A stretch of DNA of 64,000 bases, taken from assembly GCA_028023455.1 (NCBI GenBank), contig JAQFVV010006203.1, positions 7,224,821 to 7,288,820 of the forward strand. Direction: 5' to 3'. The stretch comes from Epiperipatus broadwayi (lineage: Eukaryota; Onychophora; Udeonychophora; Euonychophora; Peripatidae). Positions 23,418 to 35,439 of the stretch are shown piece after piece. Position numbers and translations under genes: made by a program. Numbering within the stretch: position 1 is the stretch's first letter; every line of letters starts with the position of its first letter. The notes under the pieces were generated by a model. The model was not told the origin of the DNA. It ran no database searches and saw nothing but the letters and a program-made list of their open reading frames with translations.

Positions 23418-24560
23418 ATTATGGTCAGGGATCTAGTCAAAAGTAGACAATCCATTCAGAGGTAAAGTCAGACTATAACAATTAATTATCAGAACGGAAT
23501 GGCAGTACACAGTCTGTCTACTATATCGCTAAATCAGTGAGGCAAGTTTATGTTAGAACTGGAAGCCACTAGATCATAAACCAAATATGGCAAGCTGTCA
23601 CAAACAGCTGGAAGTGTTTTTGCATTTACACAGAGGCAAGCCAATATAAACATCACATGATCACCATTTTTTATGCTTGCTTATAACTGTTATTAAAACA
23701 GGCAAAACTCTCTATATGTATTGTCACTCAGTGCAAGCCAGAGTAATTAATGGATGCTAGAAGGCTTGTGCATAGTTTCTGGCTTGTGTCTTCGTCATCG
23801 AGAAACCTTGGATCAGATAGCATTGCACCGAGATCTTAGGATTTAATGGAATTTCCAGCAGCCACCTTTTATCTCTATTTAACTACAAAAAAGTCTTAAA
23901 TTGAAAACACTATAATATTTTCAATACAAGCTCATTGGCTTATATAGTCATGTAGGTATGAACTCAGTTCAGTACCCCTACATTTTGGTGACTTTGGTTC
24001 TTTAATAACCATAGCCACCATTATCCTATTAGGGCAGGATTGGTTTTAAGCCAAAAACATCACATAATCAATCCTTCCCTAATAGGATAGTGGTGGCTAT
24101 GGTTATTAAAGAACCAAAGTCACCAAAATATAGAGGTACTGAACTGAGTTCAGCCCTATATGACTATATAAGCTAATGAGCTTGGATTGAAAATATAGTA
24201 TTTTCAATTTAAGACTCATGGTTTTGTAGTTAAGTAGAGATAAAAGGTGGATGTTGGAGGGTTTCATTAGATCCTAAGATCTAGATGCAGTGCTCTCAGA
24301 TACAAGGCTCCTCACTAATGAAGGCCACAAGCCAGAAACTAGTCTGGGGATATTGGATGAGTAGGCACTAGATGGGGATTTTATGCACAAGTCTTCTGGC
24401 AACCATTGATTACTCTAGCATGCATTGAATGGTGATACGTACAGAGAGTTTTGTTTGTTTTAATAACAGAGGCAGTGTTCGATAAACCTGGAAGAGCGCC
24501 TGAAGTCTTTTACTAATTTCATGACAACCAAACTCTATACTGTTGTAATGTGTCAGACAT
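23418..24560. repeat. Dispersed repeat (homologue at 35.4-36.0 kb) split by retrozyme insertion
   Basis: The segments 23280-23640 and about 24475-24560 follow the same order as 35440-35960: shared 'gtccagatt.catcttat', 'gatctag/gacc', 'gtcaatccatt..gaggtaa', and 'cacctgaa.tc.ttt.....ttgcac/tttcatgacatc'. L3 lies between them. The family is unidentified and non-coding. Confidence 0.6.
23645..24466. mobile_element. Retrozyme-family insertion L3 (palindrome)
   Basis: A minus copy (23645-24066) is joined to a plus copy (about 24070-24466); the junction near 24066 falls beside the catcacat-atca end of the unit. The minus hammerhead is truncated by a deletion (only GAAAC and part of stem II remain near 23775). 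The plus one (about 24310-24352) reads CTAATGA instead of CTGATGA. Both predicted inactive. The sequence acagaggca occurs at both ends (23630 and 24466), but similar bases belong to the element consensus, so I do not count it as a sure target duplication. Confidence 0.75.
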
Positions 24561-24607
24561 ACAATATAGCAAACTTTATTATATGTATTAGTCAATATAT
24601 GCCACAT

Positions 24608-25384
24608 ATATATGAATAAAATATTTAATTGTATTTATATATGAGTCTGAGTTTATTATATTCATGCATAATCATAACAGATTATGATCAAATTTTTATT
24701 ATGAAAATGTAGACAAAACAAATAAAAGAAAGCAAAACAGAAATAGAAGTTAGATGTAAATAAGAAGAACACAGAATGCTTTTATGTAACTGTTAGACAA
24801 GGAAAAATGAATCCCAGAAATCAGCATGAACAACACTTGAACAAGATTATATTTAACTATGATTCTTTGGGTGATCTTTAATATTTAAAAAAATAAACAA
24901 TATATAATATATAATGATGATAAAGTGCCATATGCAGATACCTAGAACAGCTACTATTAAATGTTGATATAAATATTTTTGAGAAATAACAAACTAGATT
25001 ATCATAAAGTTGTTATATAAAATTCAAATTTCTATCTGAATAACTTTATCTGTTAGATAATGATTATTACATTATTGATAAATGAATGATCTTTAATAAT
25101 TAATGTAGAGTGTAGAGATATCTTAAATCAAATGCTTTTTGTGTCTATAAACCTTGCATGATTTAATGCAGTGGTAGAGTGGCAGACAGGTTCAAGATCC
25201 AAAGATTGCAGTTTCAGTGTTGCCATTTTCAGTGCTCAAACTTCTTAAGAAGTCTCAAGGGATAAACATTTCAGTTATTTTTAATTTACATAACACATAG
25301 TATATGATGCAATAATATAAAATAAGTAATTATTTCATTTTTGGTTCAAAAGTCATATTGCTATAAAAATGTATTATTTAAAAT
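24608..25384. other. Intron sequence, nothing recognised
   Basis: AT-rich. A weak tRNA-like box pair near 25170-25230 is not convincing. Confidence 0.35.
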
Positions 25385-26800
25385 AAATAGTATAATGTAG
25401 GGGATTTGAACACATACTTTCAAGCTCCCTTCAGCTAACCACTATTTCATACAACTAAAAACATGTATGTGAAAAAGATAAATGATCTCCCAATATGCAT
25501 ATTTTTTGCTGAACCAGTACTTGTTAGCTGATCCAAATCATCATCTCCCACACATATATACAACCAGTGCTCAGTTTATATTAATTTAGCAAATCTCCAT
25601 ACTTTAATGGACAGGTATCAATCTACTCCACTCTCCAACTCTTTAGTCATTGATACCATTGAAAATCTGATTGTAGAATGCCAAAAATCATGCCAATATT
25701 ATTGTCATGCTCATGTTAAGTCATTCCAACCCCTGTACAGAAGAAGAATGGCGAGGATACAGGCTGAATTTGTAATATTTAAATACAAATATAATATATA
25801 TATATATATTTAGAGTTTAGATATAATGTAGGGGATTTGAACACAGACTTTCAAGCTCCTTTTAGCTATCCACTCTATTTCAAACAAACAATACACATGT
25901 CCACACACATGTGAATAAGATCATGATCTCCAATATATGTATTCCTCGCTGAATCAACACTCATCAGTTGGTTCAGATCATCTCCCACATATATACAACC
26001 ACTACTTAATTTATATTAAGATAGCAAATCTTTACATTTTAATGGACAGGCTTCAATGTGCTACACTTTCCAACTCTTCAGCCACTTATAACACTGAAAA
26101 TCCGATGGTGGAATACATAAATCCCTTGTTAATGCCAATATTATTGTCATGCCTATGTTCACCCCTCATGTATAGGACCTTGTTCATTCAAATACTCAAA
26201 AAGAGGGATGGGCAGAGTATAGGCTATATTTTTAATATTTTAAAATACAAGTATACTTGGAGTTTAGATATGTGTAGTATTGTTTATCAGTTATATGGAT
26301 AGAGTGAATTACATCTAAACTCTAAATATATAAATTATAGTTGTATTTTAAAATCTTATAAATTCAGTCTGTATCTTGCCCATCCCTCTTCTGTGTATTT
26401 GAATGGACAAGGCTCTATACATTAGGGGTCAGCGTGATTTAAAGTCAACATGGGCATGACAGTAATATTGACATCATCAAAAGATTTATGTGGTCAATTG
26501 TCAGATTTTTAATGATATGGATGACTGAAGAGTTGGAGAATGGAGTAGATTGAAGCCGGTCCATTAAAGTGTGAAGATTTGCTATCTTAATTGAGCACTG
26601 ATTATATATATGTGTGGAAGATGATGATCTGGATCAACTGATGAGTGCTGGTTCAGCATGAAATATGTATATTGGAGATCATTTATCTTTTTCACATGTG
26701 TGGTCATGAGTATTGGTTGTATGAGATAGAGTGAAAAGCTGAAGGGAGCTTGAAAGTAATCCCCTATATGATTTTTAAACTCCAAGTATATAAATTATAC
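25385..26800. repeat. Three copies of a ~430-470-bp repeat, two direct and one inverted
   Basis: Copies A (25385-25814) and B (25815-26285) are direct; copy C (26300-26800) is inverted. All share an end reading taggggatttgaac...ctttcaagctcc, whose complement (GTGTTCAAATCCCC) resembles a tRNA B-box. They also share interior phrases (tttaatggacagg, aatattattgtcatgc, gggatgggcag). The same terminal ~75 bp makes the palindrome at 55556-55780. No coding capacity is conserved; frames at 25607 and 25937 are shadows. Confidence 0.8.
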
Positions 26801-27087
26801 TTGTATTTTAAAATATGTAATAAATAGTATATAAAATATAATGATCGAGAATATGATAAAAAATAGTTTACATAACTGAAAATATATATATAAGATATGA
26901 ATTTCCATCAAAACACCTGGTCTTATTATTTTCAGTCCAATGTACATTACCAAATCTTACATAGATCAATAATCCTTTAACATTTAATGAAAAGCATGAA
27001 GATGAGTTCCCTTATAAAAGGAATTTTAATCTGAAAATGTAATGATCATTTTTGCTCATTTGTTTTAAAAGTAATTTTTTTTTTCAG

Positions 27088-27152
27088 ATCCTGGTTTTAT
27101 TAGTGGCACTGTAAATGGTGCTTTTTGGCGGCCAAGAACCAATAGTATGATG
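27088..27152 (+). CDS. CPD: CPD exon: 'FxxGxxNGAxW' loop
   Basis: Acceptor ttttttttcag, donor gtaatt; two bases then 21 codons. It encodes PGFISGTVNGAFWRPRTNSM, aligning to 'FxxGITNGAxWYxxxGGMQD' before the Tyr248 region. The Gly-Gly pair typical of active enzymes is absent (TNSMM). This small 65-bp exon sits between introns of about 6.5 and 10.3 kb. Confidence 0.85.
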
Positions 27153-27239
27153 GTAATTATTTATTTTAAATTAAGATTTTTATATCCTAGAATTTTTATT
27201 TTATTAATATTTATTTAATTTACTTCTAATATGCTTACA

Positions 27240-27450
27240 AGAACAGGTATTTTCACCCTACTCTAGAGTCACTTATTGCAAGCTTAAGTAATTTTTAGGC
27301 ACCAGATAGTTTAATGATATAAAATTCCCACTTCCATCAGCATTTGTTCACTGAAGAAGTTAAAGGACAGAAACCAGCCTGAAGATAGGAATTTTGTCAC
27401 AGTTTATTACTTCCCTATTGATTACTCAAAATTCTAGTGGATATATTGTA
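27240..27450 (+). repeat. Degenerate hammerhead-like element
   Basis: At 27347-27385: TTCA, CTGAAGA, a weak stem AGTT/AAAG/GACA, GAAAC, CA, GCC, TGAAGA. Stem I extends outward as AAAATTCC (about 27320-27328) with GGAATTTT (about 27387-27395). The layout is that of the 456-bp family's type I hammerhead, but the base after the stem III loop pair is C not U (GCC for GUC), so it should not cleave. Surrounding sequence is too diverged to assign to a family. Confidence 0.5.
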
Positions 27451-28019
27451 GAATTGCACTGAATAAGAATTTCTCTTGATTTAAACTTATAATTTTTTTT
27501 AAGAAAAAATAAAACAAAAGGATGCATTTAATATAGATGGAGGGATGGATGGAAGTACATGCGATATAAAACTCAGTATAGAAAAAAAAAGTTGAATAAT
27601 GTTATTCCTAAAAAATATGGGTACTTTTATCATTTACAAACTTAAAAATATATATATATTTTAAATTTAAAAGTGTGTATGTGTATATATAGCAACAAAT
27701 AGAGCCATGTTGACATCTTTTTGCTTCATGCAAGAATCTATTATGTACTGATTGGGGATGTTATTGTGGTGATGAATATGGAAAGAATACACATTATCAT
27801 ACATCTGTATATCAATTATCTCATTCACAGCATCATCAAAAATCTTTACTCATCCATCACAACATAAGTCAATATCTGGAACATTGTTAAAACACCAATT
27901 ATCATCAATTTACATAATTTGATTATTTAAAGTCTGATGTCAGTAAATGCTGGTGATAGTTATATTTCTCTAGTAATTCTTATATAAATGCAATTTATCC
28001 ACTTTACTTTGAACACTTT

Positions 28020-28305
28020 TTAGCAAAAATCTTTTATTGTACATATATGCATGCACAATCTTAGGTTTCGATTATTCTACAGTCTTCTTCAAAGTCACTT
28101 TTATTAAAGTAAAAGTGGCTCTGAAGAAGACTGCAGGATAGTCAAAACATAAGATTGTATATGCACATATGTACAATAAAAGATTTTTTCTAAAAAGTGT
28201 TCACAGTAGAACGGAAGTAAAAGTAGCTCTGAAGAAGACTGCAGGGCAGTCGAAACATAAGATTGTGTATGCATATATGTACAATAAAAGGTTTTTGCTT
28301 AAAAG
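28020..28305. repeat. Cluster of three ~108-bp hairpin repeats with CTGAAGA/CGAAAC motifs
   Basis: Two direct copies 108 bp apart (motif at 28121 and 28229) read CTGAAGAA, GACTGC, AGG, GCAGTC, GAAAC (the first copy has mutations in the second stem strand). An inverted copy lies at 28022-28098. This CTGAAGA-stem-GAAAC layout is common at the ends of Penelope-like and related retroelements and is hammerhead-like, but no stem I partner is evident. Fragment only; the 83-codon frame through it is not a gene. Confidence 0.6.
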
Positions 28306-28420
28306 TGTTCAAAGTAGAATGGATAAATTGGATTTATATAAGATATTACACCAAAATAAAGGAAGTGGTGAATTTGGTAATATTTTTGAATTATTTTTCT
28401 TATTTATTTTTCTGAGTTAA

Positions 28421-29400
28421 TGATATAAAAATGTTAATTAGTGCAAATCAGCTTTATTTATTTTAAGGTTAAGAATACTTTTGAACTCTCTGACATTATC
28501 TGTCATTGAATAATTGATTTGTCTATTTTATTATTCCTTAAATATTTAATTTCTTCCACTATGTCACCCACAATCTAGCCCAATTTGAAATACTGTACTT
28601 TAAAATCTCTTTTGTACATCTCATTATTCATGATTACATATAACCTTACTAAATTGAGAATGGAACAGAAAATGATTATAATTACTCCCATTAAGTTTTA
28701 AAATAATACTTTTATAACAACAAATTATAAAACTGACAAAGAAATTTTAAGTACAAAAATAAATTTTGTATGGATATTTGTGCATATTTTACTTGGTTTT
28801 ACTATCTTATTTAACTACTTAGTCTTATATAAGACCAAAAAAAAAAAAAAGGCTCAAAGATGTATTCCCATACTGTACAAACTTTCTTAAAATAATTTAT
28901 TAATTACATATAACTTAATGAAATATATTTTAATGTGAAAATTTACATTGTCAATCATTTCATATTTTAAAAATATAAAGAAACAAAACTGATAAGAATA
29001 TTATAAACTCTAGAGTTCATTAATTATTTCTATTATCAAAATTAATCCTAGAATACTGAAAATATTTTAACCAACTATAATCTATATTATATATTTGTAA
29101 ATTCATTAACTTCAATCTTTGGATATGTTCAAAACCAAAGACATTTAAGAAGTAGCTCATTTTGACTTCTATGAGTTGTTATTGCTTCCTAATTTACAAG
29201 ATATATTTTATAGAGATAATGTGAAAAATCATTAATTCAAAATTTTAATTTAAAAAAAAAAAATACTGGAATATTTATTGATCTGGAAATAGATATTATC
29301 ATTATTTATTTTATGTTAATGCCAGGTCAGCATGAAATATTTTATATTTATAGTTTTCCCTCTCATTACTATTATAGTTTTGCTTTTGAGATTTTGGCAA
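28421..29400. other. Intron sequence, nothing recognised
   Basis: AT-rich; no supported feature. Confidence 0.35.
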
Positions 29401-29690
29401 TGTTATATTGCTAAAGCTATTAATATATGGGGTAGCTGAACATTATTCAGATCCATATAGCTATTTAAGTTAGCTGGATTAGATGTCTGAAAATTTCAGA
29501 TTTTCTACTTAATAGTTAAGTGTTAGATAAATGCTGAGCTTGAGATGGTATTTTAGATCTAATGTCTGAATATTCTAGCATCTCACTGATGAGAGCCATT
29601 AGCCCGAAACTGGTTTTGAGATAGGGATAATTCTAGATAGAGATTTTAAATGCTTTATCTTGCGGCATTTATCAAAAAAGCTTGTTTAGA
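29400..29690 (+). mobile_element. Diverged relative (L7) of the 456-bp retrozyme family
   Basis: It follows the family order: 'gctgaac.ttattcagatccatat', 'tagttaagt', 'tagatctaatg', the hammerhead, 'gataggga...tagatagagattttaaatgc', 'gcggcatttatca'. The overall identity is low, so this is an old or separate subfamily. Its hammerhead is described separately. The end of the short family reading frame (GVAEHYSDPYSYLS, stop) is retained in the same frame. Confidence 0.65.
29580..29622 (+). ncRNA. Hammerhead motif in the diverged relative
   Basis: Stem I ATCTCA with TGAGAT (six perfect pairs), core CTGATGA, stem II GAGC/GCCC (one A-C mismatch) with loop CATTA, and GAAAC, then TG, GTT and one extra T before the stem. 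Core strands are perfect; the extra T at the cleavage junction and the stem II mismatch make activity uncertain. The stem I sequence differs from the main family while pairing is kept, which suggests compensatory change. Confidence 0.6.
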
Positions 29691-30170
29691 GCTATTATTA
29701 TGCTCATTATATTATTAAATATATATAGATATATTTTAAATTGAATAAAACAAACTTCTATAATTAAAAAGATTACAATGGCCCCTAGAAAACAAAATTA
29801 AAAAAAAAATATTTTTTTTTAGTGTTTTGATGCTGTTATTTATTAAAATTTTTTTTATCAATTCCACATTGTTAAATTTTTATAATTTTAAAATATTTTA
29901 AAACATTTTTATCTCTCAAATACTTTTGTATCATATGTTAATTCAAAACATTATTACCAAACTGGAAATAAATGTTAAGCAATGTTCAATGATCTATCAG
30001 TAATATGCATAGATAAATACATGTGTACACATAGGAAGTTAACTGTGAATTAAAGGGTTATTTTTAATTAATTTACAGCATATACCTAATATATATATAT
30101 GAAGCTGGTTTCATTAATATGACTATAACATTATGACTAAAATAAAATAAAATCATACTATTCTACATGT

Positions 30171-30525
30171 TAAAAACAGGCGAAACTCTCTATACGTATT
30201 GCCACTCAGTGCAAGCCACAGTAATCAATGGATGCCAGAAGGCTTGTGCATAAAATCCCCATCTAGTGCCTATTCATCCAATATCTCCAGACTAGTTTCT
30301 GGTTTGTGGCCTTCATCATTGAGGAGCTTTGGATCTGAGAGCACTGCTCCTAGATCTTAGGCTGGGGATATTGGATGAGTGGGCACTAGATGGGGATTTT
30401 ATGCACAAGCCTTTTGGCATCCATTGATTACTATGGTTTGCACTGAGTGGCAATATGTATAGAGAGTTTTGCCTGTTTTAATAACAGTTAAGAGCAAGCA
30501 TAAGAAATAGTAATCATGCGATGTT
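30171..30525. mobile_element. Retrozyme-family insertion L4 (short palindrome)
   Basis: A minus copy (30171-30360) is fused to a plus copy (30361-30525). The plus copy starts tggggatattgg at 30363, exactly the base after the predicted hammerhead cleavage site. Flanks are tattctacatgt (30159-30170) and tattctacacgt (30526-30537), a 12-bp duplication with one mismatch. The minus hammerhead (about 30290-30331) reads ATGATGA in place of CTGATGA and is predicted inactive. Confidence 0.78.
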
Positions 30526-31702
30526 TATTCTACACGTATAAATAGTGTGTATAAAATTTGCAATTCATGGAAAAAAAAAGCTAGCTCATGTTCAAATTAT
30601 TTATTTATTTTTTCTGTTGAATATAAACAAAGGTTATGATTGGAGGAAACAAATTTTTTTTAAAAAATTTATAAACGTCTATTTTAAAGTCAAACAAACA
30701 AGATTACTATATATTGATTCAAACAGAGCAATATAAAAATAATTATTTCATTCAGTGAACGAGCTTTATTAAAAACAGTTTTTAAAATACTACAAAATTT
30801 TCAATTTTTTTTTGTTTCATTATTTCAGGAAAGGATATAAATAGTTTTATCTGTTAAATTTGATAAATTCTAAAGTGACTTATAATCACCATTAGAATTA
30901 TTTGTACAAGAAAGAACATATCATATGTATATAACTTTTATATATGTCTACATATCTAATTCGGAGAAATATGAAACAAATTCCTGTTGAATAAGAATTT
31001 AAAATGTTTTATATTTTTTATTTACTTGTTCTCTGTAAAGAAATTAGATTTATTTGTATGAGAATTATGAGTAATGTTTTGTAAATTTAAGTTGATTAAA
31101 TATTTATTAATCTATAACATTTAAAAATATTGCATAGGGACCCTAGTCTATATTCTAATTTCCATCATGTTTCATCAATCTCTGCATAATGTTTCATTAA
31201 TCTCAATCCTAAACATATGCTTTGAAATGTCAACTGTATGCACATGCCCTATGAAATAAATGTTAAGATGTTTAAAACCGAAGAAATTCAGGAAGTAGCA
31301 AGCTTTGATTTTTATAAGTTGTTACCACTTCCTAATTTTAAAGATATAGAAAGTAGTTTGTGCAAGATATAGGGTATAAAGTTAATTTGAATGTAGTGTA
31401 TTGCATATCATTTATTAATAAAAACAGGAATATAATCTATTTGCAAAAAAAGCTAACATTATTTACATGGTGCAGATATCAGTTAAGTACTCAATTTAAG
31501 TTCATGAAACTATTATAAGTTTTTAGAAATTAAAAATACTGCATAGGCAATCTTAAAGAACAAGAATACAGATATTTTTTTAATACTAAAAATGGCATTT
31601 TGATGCTAACATTATTTAATGCATCTTGGGGGTTATTTGTCTTTTAAGATGTCTAAAACAATTCAAGAATGTTGAATGAAATGAAGGTTATTAAATACCA
31701 TT

Positions 31703-32222
31703 AAACATCATGTGATCACTATTTCTTATGCTTGCTCAATCTGTTAAAATAGAGGCAAAACTCTCCATACACTAGTGCCACTCCTTGCAAGCCAGAGTAA
31801 TCAATCTATGCAAGAAGATTAGTGCATAAAATCCCTATCTAGTGCCTTCTCATCCAATATCCCCAGATTAGTTTATAACTTGTGGCTTTCATCAGTGAGG
31901 AGCCTTTGATCTGAGAGCACTGCACTTAGAGCTTAGGCTCTAATGCAACCCTCTAGCAGCCTTCTTTTACCTCTTTTGTTAACTACAAAACTATGAATCT
32001 AAAATTGAAAACACAATAATATTTTCAATCTAAGCTTATTAGCTTATATAGTTATATAGATCTGAACTCAGTTCAGTACCCATACATTTTGGTGTCTTTG
32101 GTTCTTTAATAACCATAGCCACCACTATCCTATAAGGCAGGATTGGTATTAATCCATGAAACATCACATGATCACCATTTCTTATGCTTGCTCAAGCTGT
32201 TAAAGCAGAGGCAAAACTCTCC
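31703..32222 (-). mobile_element. Retrozyme-family copy L5 (one unit plus 60-bp terminal repeat)
   Basis: A single-orientation copy: aaacatcatgtgatcac at 31703 recurs as aaacatcacatgatcac at 32159, giving a 456-bp unit. It ends aggcaaaactctcc at 32222. The hammerhead (about 31870-31911, minus) keeps CTGATGA but has TAAAC for GAAAC and AATC for AGTC. Inactive. No clear target duplication. Confidence 0.75.
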
Positions 32223-32545
32223 TATCTGGCTAGGATTAATCTCTAGTTTAATAAATGATTAGTCATAATCTTGAAAGTTGTGGATGGAATAAGTTTGACA
32301 CTTTTAAATCAAAATGTAACAATTTAATATTGATAAATACTGAATATATATTAAAGATATGTACCTGACTGATGAGAGCTGTTGTCTTTATTCATGTGTT
32401 TCAAAATTGTTTAATAGAATGGAGGTTATTAAGTTATTTATTTATCAAAATTTGTTAAAGATGAGTAAAGAAACAAACTATTTGTAAAACTACATCAATT
32501 AAAAATGCCTGGGTCCCTAGAGAAGAAGAATTCAAAAATACATAC

Positions 32546-33448
32546 ACCTGAGTCTTGTTTTATGGGATAGATAGGTTCCTCAGAAAACGCGCACAAAAGA
32601 AATCACATAAAAATAAACGTATCTTACCTTGAAAAATGGGGGATATGTTCCAGTAATTTTCAGAAGTTGCATAAAAGCAAAGCAACAAGGAAAAATTACT
32701 TTAAAATTTGCATTAAAAAAATAAGGAAATAAAGTATGACTAATAAAAAATTTCAAATATTTGAAAAAAATTAATACAAGACAAACTTTTTTTACTTTTT
32801 TTATTAACTTACAGTATTTAATTTTTTCATAAATATTTTAATCATTAAAGCTATATGACAATATGCGTTCGTTTGTCAATTAGTAAGAAATCAGATTCGT
32901 GACGTGATGAACAACTAGCTCCACTTTCAGTCTTGAGCTGTGTTAATGGTTTTCTGTTTCTATATTAAAAAAATGAGATCACAATCAAAACAAAAAAATT
33001 GTACATTATCATTAGAAAGATTATTTTCAGTTTATAAAATCAATAAAATCTTCGTTATTATTTATTTTAAAAATCTAAAAAAATATTTATTTCTGTTAAT
33101 ATCTAACAAAATACGTTTTAAAAATTTAACATTTTTGAATATTTATTGTGATATTTTTATATGTACGTATAAATCTATTATTATTATTTACTCATTAGTA
33201 TAAGTAGGTTATTTACATAGAAGCTAAGATTCTAAATACATCTTCAGGCCATATTCATGTTAGCTGCTAATATAACATTATATTTTTGAAAAAAAAAAAA
33301 AAGTATTTCAAGTCAAAATAAGTTATTAATAATTTAAATTTCTTGATATCTAATAAATATAATGAAATATGAAAGATATTAAAAAGAAACATGAATCGCA
33401 TAACTTCAAAATCACATTAAAATAATCCGCATAAAACGAGACCCAGGT
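32546..33448. mobile_element. Non-autonomous DNA transposon (TIR element)
   Basis: About 900 bp with 22-bp inverted ends differing at three or four positions: the left end is acctgagtcttgttttatgg, and the right end, complemented, is acctgggtctcgttttatgc. The left subterminal region has CpG-bearing aaaacgcgcac. No transposase frame is present; the 87-codon frame at 32940 is low complexity. Superfamily not assigned. Confidence 0.65.
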
Positions 33449-35420
33449 ATATATATATTGTGAATGTTAGCAGTTTGATGCTAATGTTGTTTATTAAGAA
33501 AAAATTTTATCAATTCTAGATTGTTACATTTTTATAAATTCAAATTAAATTTAAAATATTTTTACTTTTGTAAATATTAAAAAAATTAAATTTTTTAAAG
33601 CTGAGTAAACAAGCAAGATAGAAATACATTTTATTTTAACAATACATATACTGATTTTGCTTTTTAAACATGTATATAGTACAAAAAGAAAGATTAAGAG
33701 TAGGAGCAATTAATTAAATAATTATATTTTGAATAAAAAAATATTATAAAGTTATAACACAGCTTAGGAAACAAGCAAAGTATTGATATTTTCAAGATTT
33801 TGTTTGAAATTTTTGTCAAGTCAAAGAACGTGATTTTTAATAGAAAAGCTATTCTAGTAATTTAATCATTACTAATAAAAAATAACTTTTTATATATTAC
33901 TCTTAGAAAATTTAATTAAATAAGAATTCTAATACATATATTCAAAGAAAAATAATTTTAGAATGTCTATAGTATTTATTAGAATTTAAATATTAATATT
34001 AAAGCACCTAGCTGTTTGTTATTCAAATCAAACTTTTACTATTATTTTACTATTTGAAATCATTTAGTATCATTGTGCATGCTAACAATTTTGAGAAGAT
34101 ACTTTTTTGACATCTCTTTTTGCAATATTTCTTAAAGATATATTTATATATATTTACAGCAGCAATCTTATGTTAGTAATTTTACTAAATTCCATTTTAT
34201 CCACAGTTCTATTTGTAAATGGACTATAGAATCAGAAATATTTCATCATGTAAGATGGATAGTAGGTACTTTATATAACATTCTTAATCTTTACTATGGC
34301 CAATACTGCTTCAATGATTACATTTTTAGATAGTAACGGTGAATAAATCTATCGTAGTGACAATTGAAAATGGTAACAATGATTTGCAGTTTTCATTGTT
34401 GTTTTATCTTAGTTGTGTCATTAAACTTGATATCAGCTTTTTTTTTGCAGTAACTTCTGCTATTTCTCCTGGAAGTTATATATTCAATGTTTTACAATAT
34501 CCAGTTCTATCATTTATAAATACATAGTTATTCCATGCAAAAATCTGTTGGCTTGAAACTGAAAGGCATTGTTGCGTATTTTTCAAAAAATATATTTATT
34601 TGCTTATCAACATCATAGTTTACCTTTTGTTCAATTTTTCTCTCATTTACATTTTTTGTTAATGACTAATTTAATTTTAATAAATAGGACATGCAAAAAT
34701 AATAATAATTTGATTTGAAATCAGGTTTCTTTTTCTAAATTTGAATTTATGCTTATAAAAATGGGAATAAAGCTACCATCATTATGTAAATTGCCTATTA
34801 AAAGAATAAATTCTTTATTTTATAATATTTTAAAAAGTCTTTATTTGGCTATCACTAAACTGTGTTTGAAGTACTTACTATAAATAAATAAACAAAGTTT
34901 TTTAGCACCATTTAAAATCTAATATGACTTTTATATTTGCTTTATATCACTTTGGCTACCCCACTCTGTCATTCAACAACACAAGCAATTATTTAATTTC
35001 ATCCCCAAATTGACAAATTAGATAACTGCTGAAAATTTATTACCATTTCAATAGTATACCAAAACTATTATTATGTGTCTACCCATAATCTTTGAATATA
35101 TATCTTTGTTTATGGCTTGATTTTGTTTTTCTAATTTCCTTGTCCTTTTCTAACCTGGTTAAACTATCTAATTTTATTTTTTTAAATGTTTCTCTAAATA
35201 GTTAGTGCTATTATTATAGTACATACATATACACATTAACAAACAAACAGTACAATGGATCAGCATATTTTATATGCTGGAGTGATACTATAAAGTCAAT
35301 TATTGTAAAAGCACATCTTTGTTGGATTGGAAATGTGAAATGAACAAACAATGTAAGACTTCTTAAATAATTATTTTATAGTGAACTTGAGTATGGGAGC
35401 CATATTTACACTATAAATCT
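33449..35420. other. Intron sequence, nothing recognised
   Basis: AT-rich CPD intron without supported features. Confidence 0.35.
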
Positions 35421-35439
35421 TATTTCAAAATGTCATGAT

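Noticed and set aside
23630-24474. acagaggca as target-site duplication of L3
   Set aside because: The element's own end contains nearly the same bases, so the repeat is not informative.
25607-26302. + strand ORFs at 25607 and 25937
   Set aside because: Not conserved between copies of the repeat they lie in.
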